From: Kwoniella bestiolae CBS 10118 | Lineage: Eukaryota; Basidiomycota; Tremellomycetes; Tremellales; Cryptococcaceae | NCBI RefSeq assembly: GCF_000512585.2 | Contig: NC_089245.1 | Location: 434,001 to 498,000, forward strand | DNA: 64,000 nucleotides | Direction: 5' to 3' | Translations under genes and position numbers: made by a program | In this document: positions 34,114 to 44,932 of the stretch, in pieces | How the letters are laid out: the number at the start of each line of letters is the position of its first letter | Numbering within the stretch: the first letter of the stretch is position 1 | The notes under the pieces: model-generated | Databases searched by the model: none | Seen by the model: only the letters and a program-made list of their open reading frames with translations | Told to the model about the DNA's origin: nothing

Positions 34114-35015
34114 ATGTCCAGTCCGAGCACAGTCGCGCGTGAGTCCAAGGGATAGTACATGCTGCTCTGAATTTTTGCTCATGATACGCATACATTACAG
34201 CAAAAACACACGACTTACCTAGTCGTAGAATTGATCTGCGAAAGCAATCCAACATCGTTCATGAAGATGTTGAAGAAATTTTCCGAGTGGGGCCAGGAGA
34301 AGGTGTCAGTGGCGAATCGAGAGACCCGCCTGGTAGACGTCTCAATACATCTGCCCTGAAGGCCGCCTGTCGAGAGGCTGATAGCAGCCCTTATTTCCGA
34401 AGAGTAGCTGGAGACCTCATGATGGAGTCTGAAATTTCCGAGACAAAGCAGAGAATGTCCGCACTGACATGGGGCTCGTTGACTCAAGCATGGAAGGCGC
34501 TTACAGAAGAGGAGCAAAATCAACCTCAAAATGTCGAACACTATGACAAGCAGTTGAGGACTCAAGGCTTAAAGTTTGCGAATATCCATATTGGCATGCG
34601 CGACATGTCAGCTATGACTACCACAGGGAGACCTGACGGCGCTGTCACGCTGACTGACGCAGGAAGAAAAGCGCATTTGTTCGAATCTATGCGAAGAGTG
34701 CGACACAGCACATACGACACAGTACCCAAGGGCTTCAATGTTCCTCAGTTGTCGCTAGCCCGATGTATTCCAGAAGACATGAGGCCTGATCTACAAAGAT
34801 TCTCTACTGACATGAGTAACAAACAGCATTTCCTGATTTTCTCGGGGAGAACTGGTTTCGATGAAGACACACGTGCGGCAGAACTGTATCATAAGTGGGC
34901 TCAACAGACCTCCCAAGATCCTGTCAGAGAGGAGACGACGACCTTTGAGGTTGATGATCCTGCGAGCAGCGACGAGGATCTATGCTCTGGCCTCAAGAAA
35001 TGCTTCAAATGTTAG
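34114..35015 (+). CDS. Accessory family 1 protein (intact member)
   Basis: No known family recognised. A 25-nt first exon (34114-34138, MSSPSTVA) is spliced over a 62-bp GTGAGT...TTACAG intron to a long exon ending at TAG 35013-35015, about 280 aa in total. Visible features: a helical segment KQRMSALTWGSLTQAWKALT, a Gly/Thr-rich core SAMTTTGRPDGAVTLTDAGR, then RRVRHSTYDTVPKGFNVPQL, and an acidic tail before a Cys-containing C terminus (KKCFKC). The same order of blocks appears in the genes at 43455 and 52118 (see findings). No signal peptide, membrane span or obvious catalytic motif. The tryptophan-rich segment is faintly HMG-box-like, but too weak to call. Confidence 0.7.
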
Positions 35016-36144
35016 GGGCGAATAGCCTACTCCGGAAATCAAAGGCAGGGCATGCATCAGAGCCTGTCCTCTTCCCAGTGTGCATGTAATTATCATATCG
35101 CATTGACCAGACTTCTTGAGGAGGATCGTTTCAGAATTGTTCGGCCTTCGAGCAAGAATATCTCGAAATTTTGCTGTCCTTTCGTGCCCCGTAGATGGGG
35201 CCCGTTCGAGCGAGCCCACCTTTTTATGTTAGGGAGATTGTCTGTTCTTCACCTTCATGAACTCCTAGTGAGCATCGGCATGACATAACGAGGGTGTTCC
35301 TCTTCCTTCGTGAAAGACCATTTTTGAAGAATCTCATGACCACCACTCTATTCTGAGAAATCCTAACTTTTCCAAATCACTCGATACGTAATTGCACATT
35401 CTGTCTTGATGATTACACGGAGTCGATTGTAACCAGGCAGGTATACTCTTTTGCATGACATAACTCCCGTGGCGCTCTGTGTCTTGACAAAGCCTATGAC
35501 TGCTTCACTGCGAACATTCTTTTGCGAAGAAACCGATTTCTGACTTGCCTTTGTGCAGATCGTCCAGATCATGTCATCGTCACGACTGAGATCATATCTT
35601 GGTGTATAAAGCGAATAGCTTGAGCGCGAGGATAGTGAGCGGAGTGTACACATGTGTAGGTCACCTTAATACGGTGTCAGATCACTCAGAAAAAACTCAG
35701 ATATTGACTTGAAATGTTGTGTACAATTAGGAAGAACACTGAAGTGTCAAAGTGACCGAAACATCAAGACCGGTTGCAATATCCACAAGGATGGCTGAAT
35801 ACGGATTGAAGCTTATGGGAGGGCGGACCTACCAGCTTTCTCCAAAGATGCCTTGAGGCTGAGGTATACAGCATTGGGACTTTGGGTCATTGATATACAT
35901 GTTGATCGTTTCTACACAGTCATATGAAATGTCTACACAATTTTGTTGATCTTCTTTATACAGGTATTGAACATACACCGATCACTAAACACTTTCTGAC
36001 TATCGACGAATAGGGTACAACAAATCAGTGGTATGCAAATGTACTTATAAAAAGTCCGTGAAATCGAACTTGTTTGGGGTGAAAGCAAAATCGTTGGATC
36101 ATATCGGCGAATCTGCTCAACATCATCATGTGAACGTTGACTGT
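35016..36144. other. Gene-free stretch
   Basis: 1.13 kb between convergent gene ends. Short open frames exist but none has splice signals, start context or recognisable protein features. The strings TTGCCTTTGTGCAG and CAGATCGTCCAGA recur both here (near 35545) and at 33520/33995, so fragments of the decayed 33.4-34.1 kb segment may be scattered here. Confidence 0.4.
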
Positions 36145-37104
36145 TCACAGTGGCAACTCGTATTCTAGCTTGATTCGCTTGATCTGGCGTTCTGCGGCCT
36201 TCTTTGTGCTCTTTATCTCGCCAGGGCGGTCTCTTCTTTTAGAGCTGGCGCCTGAGTAGATAGTAGGTGTTAGCAACCCGAGCTACATTTAACAACACGT
36301 AATCTTACCCTGAGGTTGTTTCGTATTCCAAATCTCCTTGTCCGTCATCTTTTCCCCCTGCTTATGGCTCGAGTCACCGTATTCCTCTTCATCCTCCATC
36401 TGCAGTTGTTCTTTCGCCCTATCCAGAACGCCAAACTCCAAGTTTCTCAAACGGTCGAACCAAATCTTTCTGTCCGCTTGGGAACCCTTGAAGGTCCATG
36501 GTGCATTCGGTTTCCCATACCAGCTAAAAACCTCGAACTTTACCGTATTTCGACTCAGCACTTTCTCTTCGTTCAATCTGAGAATGGCTCGGCACATCGG
36601 ATCTGCTTCCAGATTAAATTCTTCATCTTTAGCGTCAAGCTCTCCGATACACTTGGCGAACTCGGCTAAGATCACTCGGATTTGGGATTGAGCCAGTCTC
36701 TCAGGATCTTTGGTATCTTCGAAAGTTTCTTTGAAGCAGTTGAGCTTTTCGTCGAGATACTTCTCTGCTACCTTTTTTGCCGAGTCTAAGCTAATCAATT
36801 CTTTCCACGAATCTCCCAGTTCAACTCTCCTTCTTCCGGAAACCTGTCCACTGTCGCTTGGTGTAGGATCTGGGCAAGGAAAGTCGAGAAGAAAGCCATT
36901 ATAGTATCTTCTACGCTTGGAAAGGGTATCACTTCGGGTTACATCCTCCACCTCGTCTTCCTCATCCGTGTCCCCATATACTTTCACTACATCTTGAGCA
37001 CTTTCCTTTTCCGCATTATTGGAGTTATCGCTCTTCTTTCGTGAATCTTCCTTCCTCAACTTTGATCTACTAGACGGACCAGCTCCATTTGCGTCCATCT
37101 TCAT
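36145..37104 (-). CDS. Unrecognised charged, probably nuclear protein
   Basis: ATG 37102-37104 opens MKMDANGAGPSSRSKLRKED, a highly charged low-complexity start with basic clusters (SRKKS, SKRRRYY) and an acidic run (DTDEEDEVED). The middle is helical: AKKVAEKYLDEKLNCFKETF, ILAEFAKCIGELDAKDEEFN, and WYGKPNAPWTFKGSQADRK, the only Trp-rich block. A strong donor after QPQ (GGTAAGATTACG) splices to a final exon reading SSKRRDRPGEIKSTKKAAER and IKLEYELPL, ending at TGA 36145-36147. Both ends carry candidate bipartite nuclear signals. About 300 aa. No family recognised and no relation to the neighbouring accessory families seen. Confidence 0.75.
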
Positions 37105-37962
37105 TGATGATGACAGAAGGGGTGATGTAGATCTGTGAGATTAGATGGATGCGGTCCGTAGGCAACGTCGTAGGGTCCGGTTCATAAATAGGAAGACAGT
37201 CTGTGGAGTCGGAGAAGGAAGCTGAATAAGGAAAGGTCGAGGATGGAAGAGGAAAGGGCAAGGAAGAGATCAAACTTCCAGCTGTGTATCATTCAGCGTC
37301 AGGACAAAGTAGGTCAACGCAAGGAAGACAGACATACAGTGGCAATGTTGTTGGACGTTGACCAGTAAAAGAGGTTGTGTCGACTTGAGAAAACAGAGAA
37401 TGAAGTAAACGTAGAAAATGAAAGGGTAACATTCTTCGTTTTATCAGTATAGATGCGAGGAAGGTCAAAACAGCTCATCCTGATCTCCATCCGCAAACGC
37501 ACAGACCTCTCAATGCAAATTAGTAGATCTAGATACAGTATTAGTACGCACAGACGCACAGACCTTTGGTCCCATTTGTAACCAACAATAAATAGTGCTA
37601 AATGGTTCATCTTAATACCCTTCTCCCTTTCTTCTCATGGCATCTCATCAAGTCCATTTCTCAGAAAGGATGTCTGTTGCCAGGTCAAGCACCGTCAGAG
37701 ATTTCACAGGTATTGCAATGATCGCCTTTCCTTGAACTTACCCTCGCCATCCAAAGCGACTGTGACCATGGTCCTTGTACCCCCTTTCGCCGGTCAACAT
37801 CATAAGCCTAAGCAAGACAAGCCCAGCTAGGGATATTCAGTAGGAAGGTGGAAGGAGCAAGAGTAGTTCGTGAGTTATAATATTCCTTGTAAGGCGAGAT
37901 TGTTCACTCTTGGAACTGACTTCGTCGTTCAACCCTTTGCGATCCTCGGATGAGCTGACACG
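37105..37962. promoter_or_regulatory. Upstream region of the 36145 gene
   Basis: 858 bp. The part next to the ATG reads as a pyrimidine-rich 5' leader on the minus strand. CCTTTCCTTG- and CTTGTAAGG-like strings occur further out, but no gene or repeat can be supported. Confidence 0.4.
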
Positions 37963-38220
37963 ATGTTGATGGCAGACTCTGATTCGTCACCCCAGATCAA
38001 CAACTCAGCCTGTACCACTGCACAGCAGTTCAGAGCCTCCTTCAAGATCTTGTTCACCTTCGTCGGTGCTCCAAACCAACACCTACGCTTCCCTGAAGGT
38101 TCTCCGGCACCGAAAAGATTTGAGGTGATTTTATCAAAGTCCGAACCATGTTCAACTACGGTTTCCGGAATGGGTGGACTTCCTTACGACCTGCCCTCAC
38201 AATACACCAAGGCCTCATAG
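37963..38220 (+). CDS. Possible small ORF or lost exon
   Basis: An ATG-started frame of 85 codons reads MLMADSDSSPQINNSACTT and then SFKILFTFVGAPNQHLRFPE, ending at TAG after QYTKAS. Composition is protein-like and it lies upstream of, and in the same direction as, the 38998 gene. I found no splice path joining the two. A further protein-like stretch in another frame (RLDWPDLTWQAGDSAATTYG, about 38250-38310) follows. It may be an exon of a broken gene. Unrecognised. Confidence 0.3.
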   Translation: MLMADSDSSPQINNSACTTAQQFRASFKILFTFVGAPNQHLRFPEGSPAPKRFEVILSKSEPCSTTVSGMGGLPYDLPSQYTKAS

Positions 38221-38997
38221 TTTGTGATCAGCTAGGAAGGGTTAGATTGGATTGGCCAGATCTCACTTGGCAAGCGGGCGACTCTGCAGCCACCACATAT
38301 GGTTGGCGTATGAGACCTGTGAACCATAACATTGGTTAGACGGATTACGACAGGTTTTTCGCGTGCCAGAGAATCGTCCCGAGCTGCTGGAGAAACTGGA
38401 CGTGTGGGCCGAGTGTCTCTCCAAGTCTGCTGCTCTGGACACGCCCATGACCACGGGTCAAGTCTCAACCGATGGGCGAGGATACTATAATAATCTCTGA
38501 CCTTCAGGCCTAAGGAAGAAGTAGTATGTAACCTTTTCGGGGTTGAATACGGATCGAATAAACATGTAAGTCCATCGTCAAACAACAAGGCAGATACTGA
38601 ATATCCTTTAATCTCATTGGCAAACCATACGAGATTGGTTTTGGCCCATCATCTATCAACCCTTACTCGAAAGGGCGTTCTTGATTCGTAAAATTACAAT
38701 CTCGAGCAACGACCCAAGACATTGGTTTGTGTGTCTCCTGTACGTGTTTATTCTAGCTCACATGCAGAGAGATCCATACTGATCATTGTGTACATATAGT
38801 GCTGCCCCATACCACCCAGACCTCTAGATCCCGAATCACAAGTCTTTATATTAAGGGTATCTATGCTGCATCGAGGTATGTGGGAAGTGAGTGAGTTGTG
38901 GCAAGGCAGGAACAGAGGTTGATTCAATGAGTCTCTCGCTGCTCTTTGATTCATTGGATCCACCTGAAACTGCACGCCCAAACTCGCTACTCCTTAG

Positions 38998-39862
38998 GGC
39001 ACGAGACCGAACTCCCTGGCGTTAACAAGATTTTCGAAGGACGAGACAAGTCGCTTGACGAAGCCGAAAAAATATTGATTTCGACTTCAGAACTGAGCGG
39101 TCTTTCGATTGAGAGGACGCGTCAGACCACGAGTACGCCACGTCCGACAATAGTGGACCCGGTCGAAGGCTTGAACTTGACCTTCCTTGTCAAGGCTTCC
39201 ACCAATCAAGACTTCCACAAGATCATGGAAAGGGTGTCTCGCCAAGCCACGGTAGACATTCTATACGTGATGGGACAAGACGAAGCCGATGATCATCAGC
39301 CACAGCAAGATGCATCCGGTGGATCAGCGGTCCCAATCGAGGCCGTCCGATCGCCAGCCACGACTGAAGACCAGGCCTGTTGGCTCCAATCTGTCAAGGT
39401 ACAAGTGGAACTCATCCTCACCAAACGATCGAGCGATTTCGCAAATATCTCCCAAGCCCTCCTCCATGTGATGCATCAGCCGTTCAACAATGGAAGAACA
39501 GCCTCGGTAAATAAGAAATGTTTCTCTTCCTACGCGTTTGAGGATGTACAGAACGAGTTGGCAGAGCAGGGTTACGTTAAATATGAGCTGTTTGGGAAAT
39601 TCGGTGCAGATCTACACAAGGACAACTTGTGGTCATTCGGCGTGAGTGTCTGTGTCTATATTCATGTATCTGCGCGATGCTGATCACATCCACGACACAG
39701 AGACTATGTGCTTTGAACTCCGGGCTCTTGCCCCCCCATCAATTCAGGCAATTGGAAAACGAAACCGACGTGGCTATGATCTTAGCTCTCACCACGCTGG
39801 CAAGTCGTACTCGAGAAGAGGGCAGGAAGAAGGCAAACCTCAAGGGGTACAGCGGATGGTAA
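38998..39862 (+). CDS. Unrecognised accessory protein, 5' end unresolved
   Basis: A long frame (HETELPGVNKIFEGRDKSLD, ERTRQTTSTPRPTIVDPVEG, EDQACWLQSVKVQVELILTK, NKKCFSSYAFEDVQNELAEQ, KDNLWSFG) ends at a GTGAGT donor at 39642. It splices in phase over a 59-bp intron to RLCALNSGLLPPHQFRQLEN ... KKANLKGYSGW, TAA 39860-39862. The frame is open upstream only to a TGA at 38928-38930 without an ATG. I start at the candidate acceptor TCCTTAG (38991-38997); the first in-frame ATG is at 39225. An upstream exon ending at GCATCGAG|GTATGT (near 38876) is possible. No family recognised. Confidence 0.55.
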
Positions 39863-40600
39863 GACAGAGGAGCCGGAGGGGGAGGAAGGGGATGAAAACA
39901 GTTCTGGGAGAAAAGAGGTGGGCATGTGTAATGGGTAAAGCGACGTACTCTGAAAAAGACAAGAGTCTGAGATACGATGTAACGAACGATGCAACAAATA
40001 TGCGAGAGTCTAAGATATACATTTTTTCGGGAGCTTCTACAAGTCTTGTTCTTCGATGCCACTATTCATATCTTGCGAATCGAGTCTTCAAGCCGAGTTC
40101 TCCGACTAGTCGTGTTGAGAATCTTGTACTCGCTTCAGAGGGTTCTTCATTCCGTATCTTGCATCCCGAGACATGTCTTGCAGACCTCCTTTCATCGAGG
40201 GTTGTAGTCCTGTATTCGCAGACCATTACAGTAATCTCTCTCCTCCTCAGGCTTCCATTTTGTCAGTTGGAAAAGTACCAATGCTGCCACTTTACACCTA
40301 TTTAACGTAAGTGTTACAGAAGGTCTCCTTTCAAATGGGTCACATCTTTTCGAGACGGGCAGTGACATCCTTTCGGACGTTGCACAGGATACAAGGACGA
40401 TGACGTACTTTGAGCCCAGACTCTTGGGCAGTTCCAAAGACTGCTCATCCATTGCATTCGCATGAAGAGACCTGGCAGTCGTACCGTATAAAAACACTCC
40501 ACATGGTACTTTCAAGTGGCGACCCCACCCTATCCTCTTGATATCATTGCAACACTGAAGAATTCATTGCACAATCTGACCTTTCCGATTCTCTTACACC
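39863..40600. promoter_or_regulatory. Upstream region of the 40601 gene with TATA box
   Basis: 738 bp without a supported gene. TATAAAAA at 40487-40494, about 107 bp before the ATG at 40601, is the clearest TATA box in the window. Further left there is only low-information sequence with several TCTTG-rich strings (40040-40190). Confidence 0.5.
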
Positions 40601-40694
40601 ATGGAGCAAATGCATTCTCACCTTTGGTCCACACGGGGTAGGAAGTCGGGAAGACGATCTCGACAAAGTTCATCACAACAATCCACGGTGTTAT

Positions 40695-41320
40695 CACCTC
40701 TCAGTGAATTAGATGGCACGTATATTTCTATTTTCAAGCGCAAGATGAGTAACGTAGAGCTGATGTGCGTTCTCTTCTGCAGAGACTTCTGAGAATCCAG
40801 CAGATCTGAATGAGGCGCGGGATAGCTGTATGAGCGGTGATCATGCGACCCATGATGGCATACATGTAGTCTCCACAAGGTCAGATACAGATACCATTGT
40901 GTCACCATACCTCAGTGACTGGATTGGTACGTATATTCTATTTTCAAGCGCAAGGCGAGTAGAGCTGATGTGCTTTCTCCTCTACAGTGATTTCTCAAGA
41001 TCCAGTAGATCCCCAAGGGGCGTGGGACTTCTGTATGAGCAGTGTTCATCCGACCGGTGAATGCATAGTCTTCACAAAAGCCAGATGCAGGTACCATGGT
41101 GTTACCATACCTCAGTGACTTGGATGGTACGTACAGTATATTCCTACTTTCAGGCGCAGAACAGATGAAGCTGATGGTCTTTTCCTCCGCAGTGATCTCT
41201 CAGAATCCAGCAGATCTGGATGTAGCCCTGGATATCCGTATGAGCAGTCGTAATGCGACCCCGGAACGCATACTCGAAGTCTTCACTAAGCGAGGTACAG
41301 GTACATCTGCCGAAGATGGT
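40695..41320 (+). repeat. Three tandem copies of an intron-plus-exon unit, about 200-211 bp each
   Basis: Each unit runs: CTCAGTGA exon end, donor (GGCACGTAT, GGTACGTAT, GGTACGTAC), an intron with a TTTTCAAGCGCAAG- or TTTCAGGCGCAGA-like middle, a polypyrimidine/TGCAG, TACAG or CGCAG acceptor, and an exon beginning with a variant of ATCTCTCAGAATCCAGCAGA and continuing to a variant of GTCTTCACAAAAGCCAGATG. Starts are spaced 211 and 200 bp. Copies differ by scattered substitutions, a 6-bp deletion and a 1-bp insertion (copy 2). Confidence 0.85.
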
Positions 41321-42105
41321 GATCATATATACGGACTGTTGGACACGGACTCGATAATCGCCAAATATCATAACGATTCCATGACTGTCGAAGCCAGAAA
41401 GGCCAGTATCGCTGCGATGTTCAAAGCCGCCATGACCAATTCCAATTATACAAAAGAACGGATTGATGATGCAAGACTTGCATCATCCAGGTGGCATGAC
41501 CCTGAGTACCGAGGCAAAAAATACGATGCGGCACTGAATTTTGACCTGGATGAAGAAGACGACGAGGCTGCCTTGAAAGTGTTGAAGTGGCATTACGATT
41601 GATTCAGCTATTTACCTTAACATACGATGCTTTTCGTGAAGAGATGCTTGCAATTAGGCTAGCAAGAACAATATCTGAAGATCTCTATATGGGAACGAAA
41701 CGAGATGATGTGGTGAAAGATCTACCACCCGAAGCCACCGAGATACTTCCGGAGAGAGCTCGAGAATACGCGAACGAGGCATGGCGAAACCGTGTTATGA
41801 CATATGATTCAACGATGACGGATCATCGACTGGCCGCAGGTGTTCTGGCGGTAGATTACCTCACGGGAATATCGACGAACAAACATTGGGACACACTTCG
41901 TCACACGCAGCCAGAACCCACAATGTCTCACTTTATGGAGATAACCACTCGACTTTCCAAACTAGCTCTGACGGACTACTATCGCGACAGAGCAAACACT
42001 ATCCTGGAATTGTGTGGTAGTCCTTGGAGGGTGAGGCCAAACCCCGAACCTTCAGTCAGTGGCGTCGCGACAGCACAAGGAGGGGGGCGCAGTGCTCTCG
42101 AGCAA

Positions 42106-42231
42106 GGTGACTCTGAGGAAGGTGACTCTACAGAAGGTGACTCTACAGAAGGTGACTTTACGGAAGGTGACTCTACGGAAGATGACTTCACAGAAGGTGA
42201 CTTTACAGGTGACTTTACGGAAGACGACTCG
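42106..42231 (+). repeat. 15-bp coding tandem repeat (E-G-D-S-T)
   Basis: About eight degenerate copies of GAAGGTGACTCTACA, encoding EGDST/EGDFT/EDDFT pentapeptides near the C terminus of the 40601 gene. The reading frame is preserved through the array, including one 9-bp partial unit. Confidence 0.85.
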
Positions 42232-42330
42232 ATAAAAGGTGGCCCTCCAACGTCTGATGGTCATAGACTAGAACAATTCTGGCAACAGGCCAAGAGATTT
42301 GTGACCCTCTCCACGAGCAGAACTTCTTAA

Positions 42331-43454
42331 GCAGAGTCTAACTCGTTGAGATCCTCTTCTCACGACGGGGGCTTCATTCGGTATGTAACACCTTGTCTTA
42401 GACATCCCTTTTTTAGAAGATTGGGAAATGCCACACTATGCAGGTGTTTGATCGAGATGTCGTATTGAACGGTCTTTACCCCTCATTCGTTTCCACCTCG
42501 TCTGCAAGCCGCCTCCCCCACCTTCTAGAGTCCCATCCCTCATTTCATGGATGAAGTATACCACTCTTTCCAACCAGCGCGGTTCCCCTTACATATCCCC
42601 AGATACACCCCAGTGTTCTCGTCCTCTCGGTATTTTACACGTGCTCGTTTTTTCCTACGTTCTCAGATCTACGACCCAGGGCAAAAATAACTCACTTATC
42701 GCCCTTTCTTAGATTCACTTTCGGTTGACCTCATATGCAGTAGAAATCAGCCTACCAGGGTAGGCGCCTGCTTCATTGGTCAAAGGTTTGAAAGACTTCT
42801 TGACGGCAGTCTGTTTGGGGATAGCTGAGGTGCAAGAGGCTAGGATCTCACCTCAAAATGACTTTCCTCGAGGTTTCTACATTGGCCCGTGGTGGCGCAC
42901 GTCACATGACTATTGTATATTGCTGTTCAATCCAGTATACTAATTACTCCTAAGGTGGCAATCTCGTTATCTCGCCCCTTTTCCTGGGTATCCATCAAGC
43001 GAATACGTGAGCTACCATATCCTTTCATCACTCAAGAAGGCCTATGAGGTTTCGGATCAGCAAGAAGTTTCTCAGAATCACCGATCTAGTTGAAAATCCA
43101 GACAACACTCTTGAGCGACAGGCAATAGGTTTTATGGCTGGGTACCCATGTCCTCCATTGAGTAATCCTCACTTGAGACGCTAGCGGGTGCCCAGAAGCC
43201 AGATCCCTTCCTTTGCACTCAGGACCCCTGACTCCTCAAAAAGAGAAGGTCAAGACGCCTCCATCCCCCGGCTGGAATGATGCGTCATGACGTATTCAAA
43301 TTTCGCGACCTCAGGTAGCGAGCCCGCAAAGGCCGCCTAGCTCAGCAGGCTCTCACATATATAGCCTACAAGCAGATCGTTCATTGACCTCTCAAATCAC
43401 TCCCAACGATAGTTCTCGCAATTCTCGCCACATCCGTACCATCAGCCGCAAAAC
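42331..43454. promoter_or_regulatory. Upstream region of the 43455 gene with TATATA
   Basis: 1.12 kb without a supported gene. TATATA at 43358-43363 lies 92 bp before the ATG at 43455. The segment CATGACGTATTCAAATTTCG at about 43287 matches 33745 (see the pseudogene at 33447). Confidence 0.45.
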
Positions 43455-44309
43455 ATGTCTCTCCCTGATCCCAACGCAGGTAAGTCTACGAACGTCCAAA
43501 GTCGCCACTCGCCGCTGATTGTACAGTATCTTTGACAGCAATCCCCTCTGACTTGTCGGTTCGACGGGACACACTCCGAAAGGAGACCGAGGTAGATTAT
43601 GAAAAGGTCAGAAGCACATTCAGCTTCCCTTCGAGCCAGACTTTGACCAGAAAGCAGGAACTATCGCCATATCTGCCACTAGACAAAGATGCGGCTGTAA
43701 AAGCGTGCCAAAAGTCTGACTCGAGCTATGGCTTTCGAAGCACGATGGGTTAGCTTGATGCTCGAGTCGTTGATTGAGAAAGATCAATCGATGTCTACAA
43801 TTGCGTGAAGCACAATGACCCAAGAATGGAAACGCATATCAGATGAGCAGAAGTCAAACCTAGGGATAATCAAGAGGTTCTCCAAATATCTAGATACAGA
43901 AAGACTCCGATACCCAGACTTATCAGACGGCATGAAGAATATATCCGCAATGCTTACTCACGATCCCAAGGGCGATCTGGTCTTAAGTGAATTGGGGAAA
44001 AAAGCTCATACCCTCAAACGCTTGAGTACCGTGTTCCACGATACCTACGATGGGGTCCCTGCAGACTTCGAAGGTTTCCCGCAACTTCATCTTGCACCAG
44101 CGATTCCAGCCGACCTCCAGGACAAGATGGAGGAATTCGCAAACAACACATTATACACGCACAGGTCTGATTCCCGTTCAAAGCTCGCGAGGCAGCAGGA
44201 ATGGGAGCTGGCTGCTCAAATGTGTCTCGATTGGGCCAACGAGACTTCGGGTCCCAGCAACTCGAGCTGGAATTCTCTGTTTGCAAAGTGCTGTGGGGAG
44301 CGAAAATGA
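43455..44309 (+). pseudogene. Accessory family 1 gene, broken
   Basis: Like the intact 34114 gene it starts with a 25-nt exon (43455-43479, MSLPDPNA) before a short GTAAGT...TACAG intron. Exon 2 reads VSLTAIPSDLSVRRDTLRKE ... AVKACQKSDSSYGF and then shifts frame: homology continues as RWVSLMLESLIEKDQSMSTI, hits an in-frame TGA where the 34114 protein has Trp (SALTW / STIA-stop), and resumes as MTQEWKRISDEQKSNLGII ... DGMKNISAML ... HDTYDGVPADFEGFPQL to TGA 44307-44309. One frameshift and one nonsense codon make a full-length product unlikely. The last 164 codons alone form an open frame from an ATG at 43815. Confidence 0.65.
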
Positions 44310-44932
44310 CTAGTCCCGCCCAGAAACGCTGCATAGATGAAGCTGCCGCAGATCGGTACTGTAGTAGCGGCACCCTCTCTGAGTAGCCGTCACTGTCGGT
44401 ATATCGGAATCAATGGGCTTATACAGGCTGTGAAACGTGACTGCATATCACTCTTGTTCATATCAAGTAGCAAATGAAAATTAGACCTTTTGAAGCTCTC
44501 CCATGTTCATACAAACAGATGCATTATGTGTGCGATTCATGAACACCCCCCTGCCGTTTTCAGGGTGTAACTTATCGCATTCTACTGCATATTGTATTGC
44601 GCAACAGCTGGCTAGCTGGGTTTTGTCGAGATGGCGAGGAGGGCGGAGTCGAGAGACGAATGCAGGGAAGGAGTGCAAGATAGAAGGCGAATCGGAGGCG
44701 AACGCCGGGAGAGGAGAGACGAGATAAGATGATAGAGGCGAAGATGGATGAGCAGAAGGAGTAGGGCGGAAGAGAAGGGGATGGAGCAGTTGAAGAGGAG
44801 GAAGAGAGGGGCGAGGAGAATGTGGAATGGATGATGATGCGGAACAGCAAAATGGATAAGTTTCGAATTTGAAGAGTAAAGAAGCTATGCATATAAATCC
44901 GTATATGATCTTCCACTTTCCTGTTGTTCTAC
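44310..44932. other. Gene-free stretch, purine-rich
   Basis: 623 bp between the broken family 1 gene and the SKI3 stop. A strongly purine-rich block (44635-44830, GGAG/GAAG-rich) is low complexity. The open frame on its opposite strand is a composition effect, not a gene. Confidence 0.5.

Larger units (their letters stand above)
40601..42330 (+). pseudogene. Accessory family 2 gene with triplicated exon and a frameshift
   Basis: ATG 40601 opens MEQMHSHLWSTRGRKSGRRS and reads into the first of three tandem units (CTCAGTG marks at 40700, 40911, 41111), each with one intron and one exon. Unit exons 1 and 3 (ENPADLNEARDSCMS; QNPADLDVALDIRMS) are in frame; exon 2 (QDPVDPQGAWDFCMS) is frameshifted to a TGA. 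The downstream body reads TPERILEVFTKRGTGTSAED ... AALNFDLDEEDDEAALKVLK to a TGA at 41600. Homology to the 53890 gene continues in the -1 frame (IQLFTLTYDAFREEMLAIRL, REYANEAWRNRVMTYDSTMT) to TAA 42328-42330, after an acidic EGDST-repeat tail. No intron fits at 41590, so I call it broken unless splicing or frameshifting rescues it. Function unknown. Confidence 0.6.

Noticed and set aside
34440..34560. HMG-box in the 34114 family 1 protein (W...LTEEE)
   Set aside because: Only the Trp and the E-E spacing resemble it. The basic N-terminal arm and the second aromatic core are missing, and the other members do not support it.
41979..42264. Minus-strand repeats reading VESPSVKSPS or VTFRKVTF
   Set aside because: Antisense translation of the EGDST coding repeat, not a separate gene.
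31000..44400. A transposon or retroelement as the source of the accessory region
   Set aside because: I looked for LTR-like direct repeats, terminal inverted repeats, a DDE or RT motif and poly-A tailed copies, and found none.
44572..44916. Minus-strand frame rich in Ser/Pro/Leu
   Set aside because: Produced by a purine-rich, low-complexity block on the plus strand; no start context, splice sites or homology.
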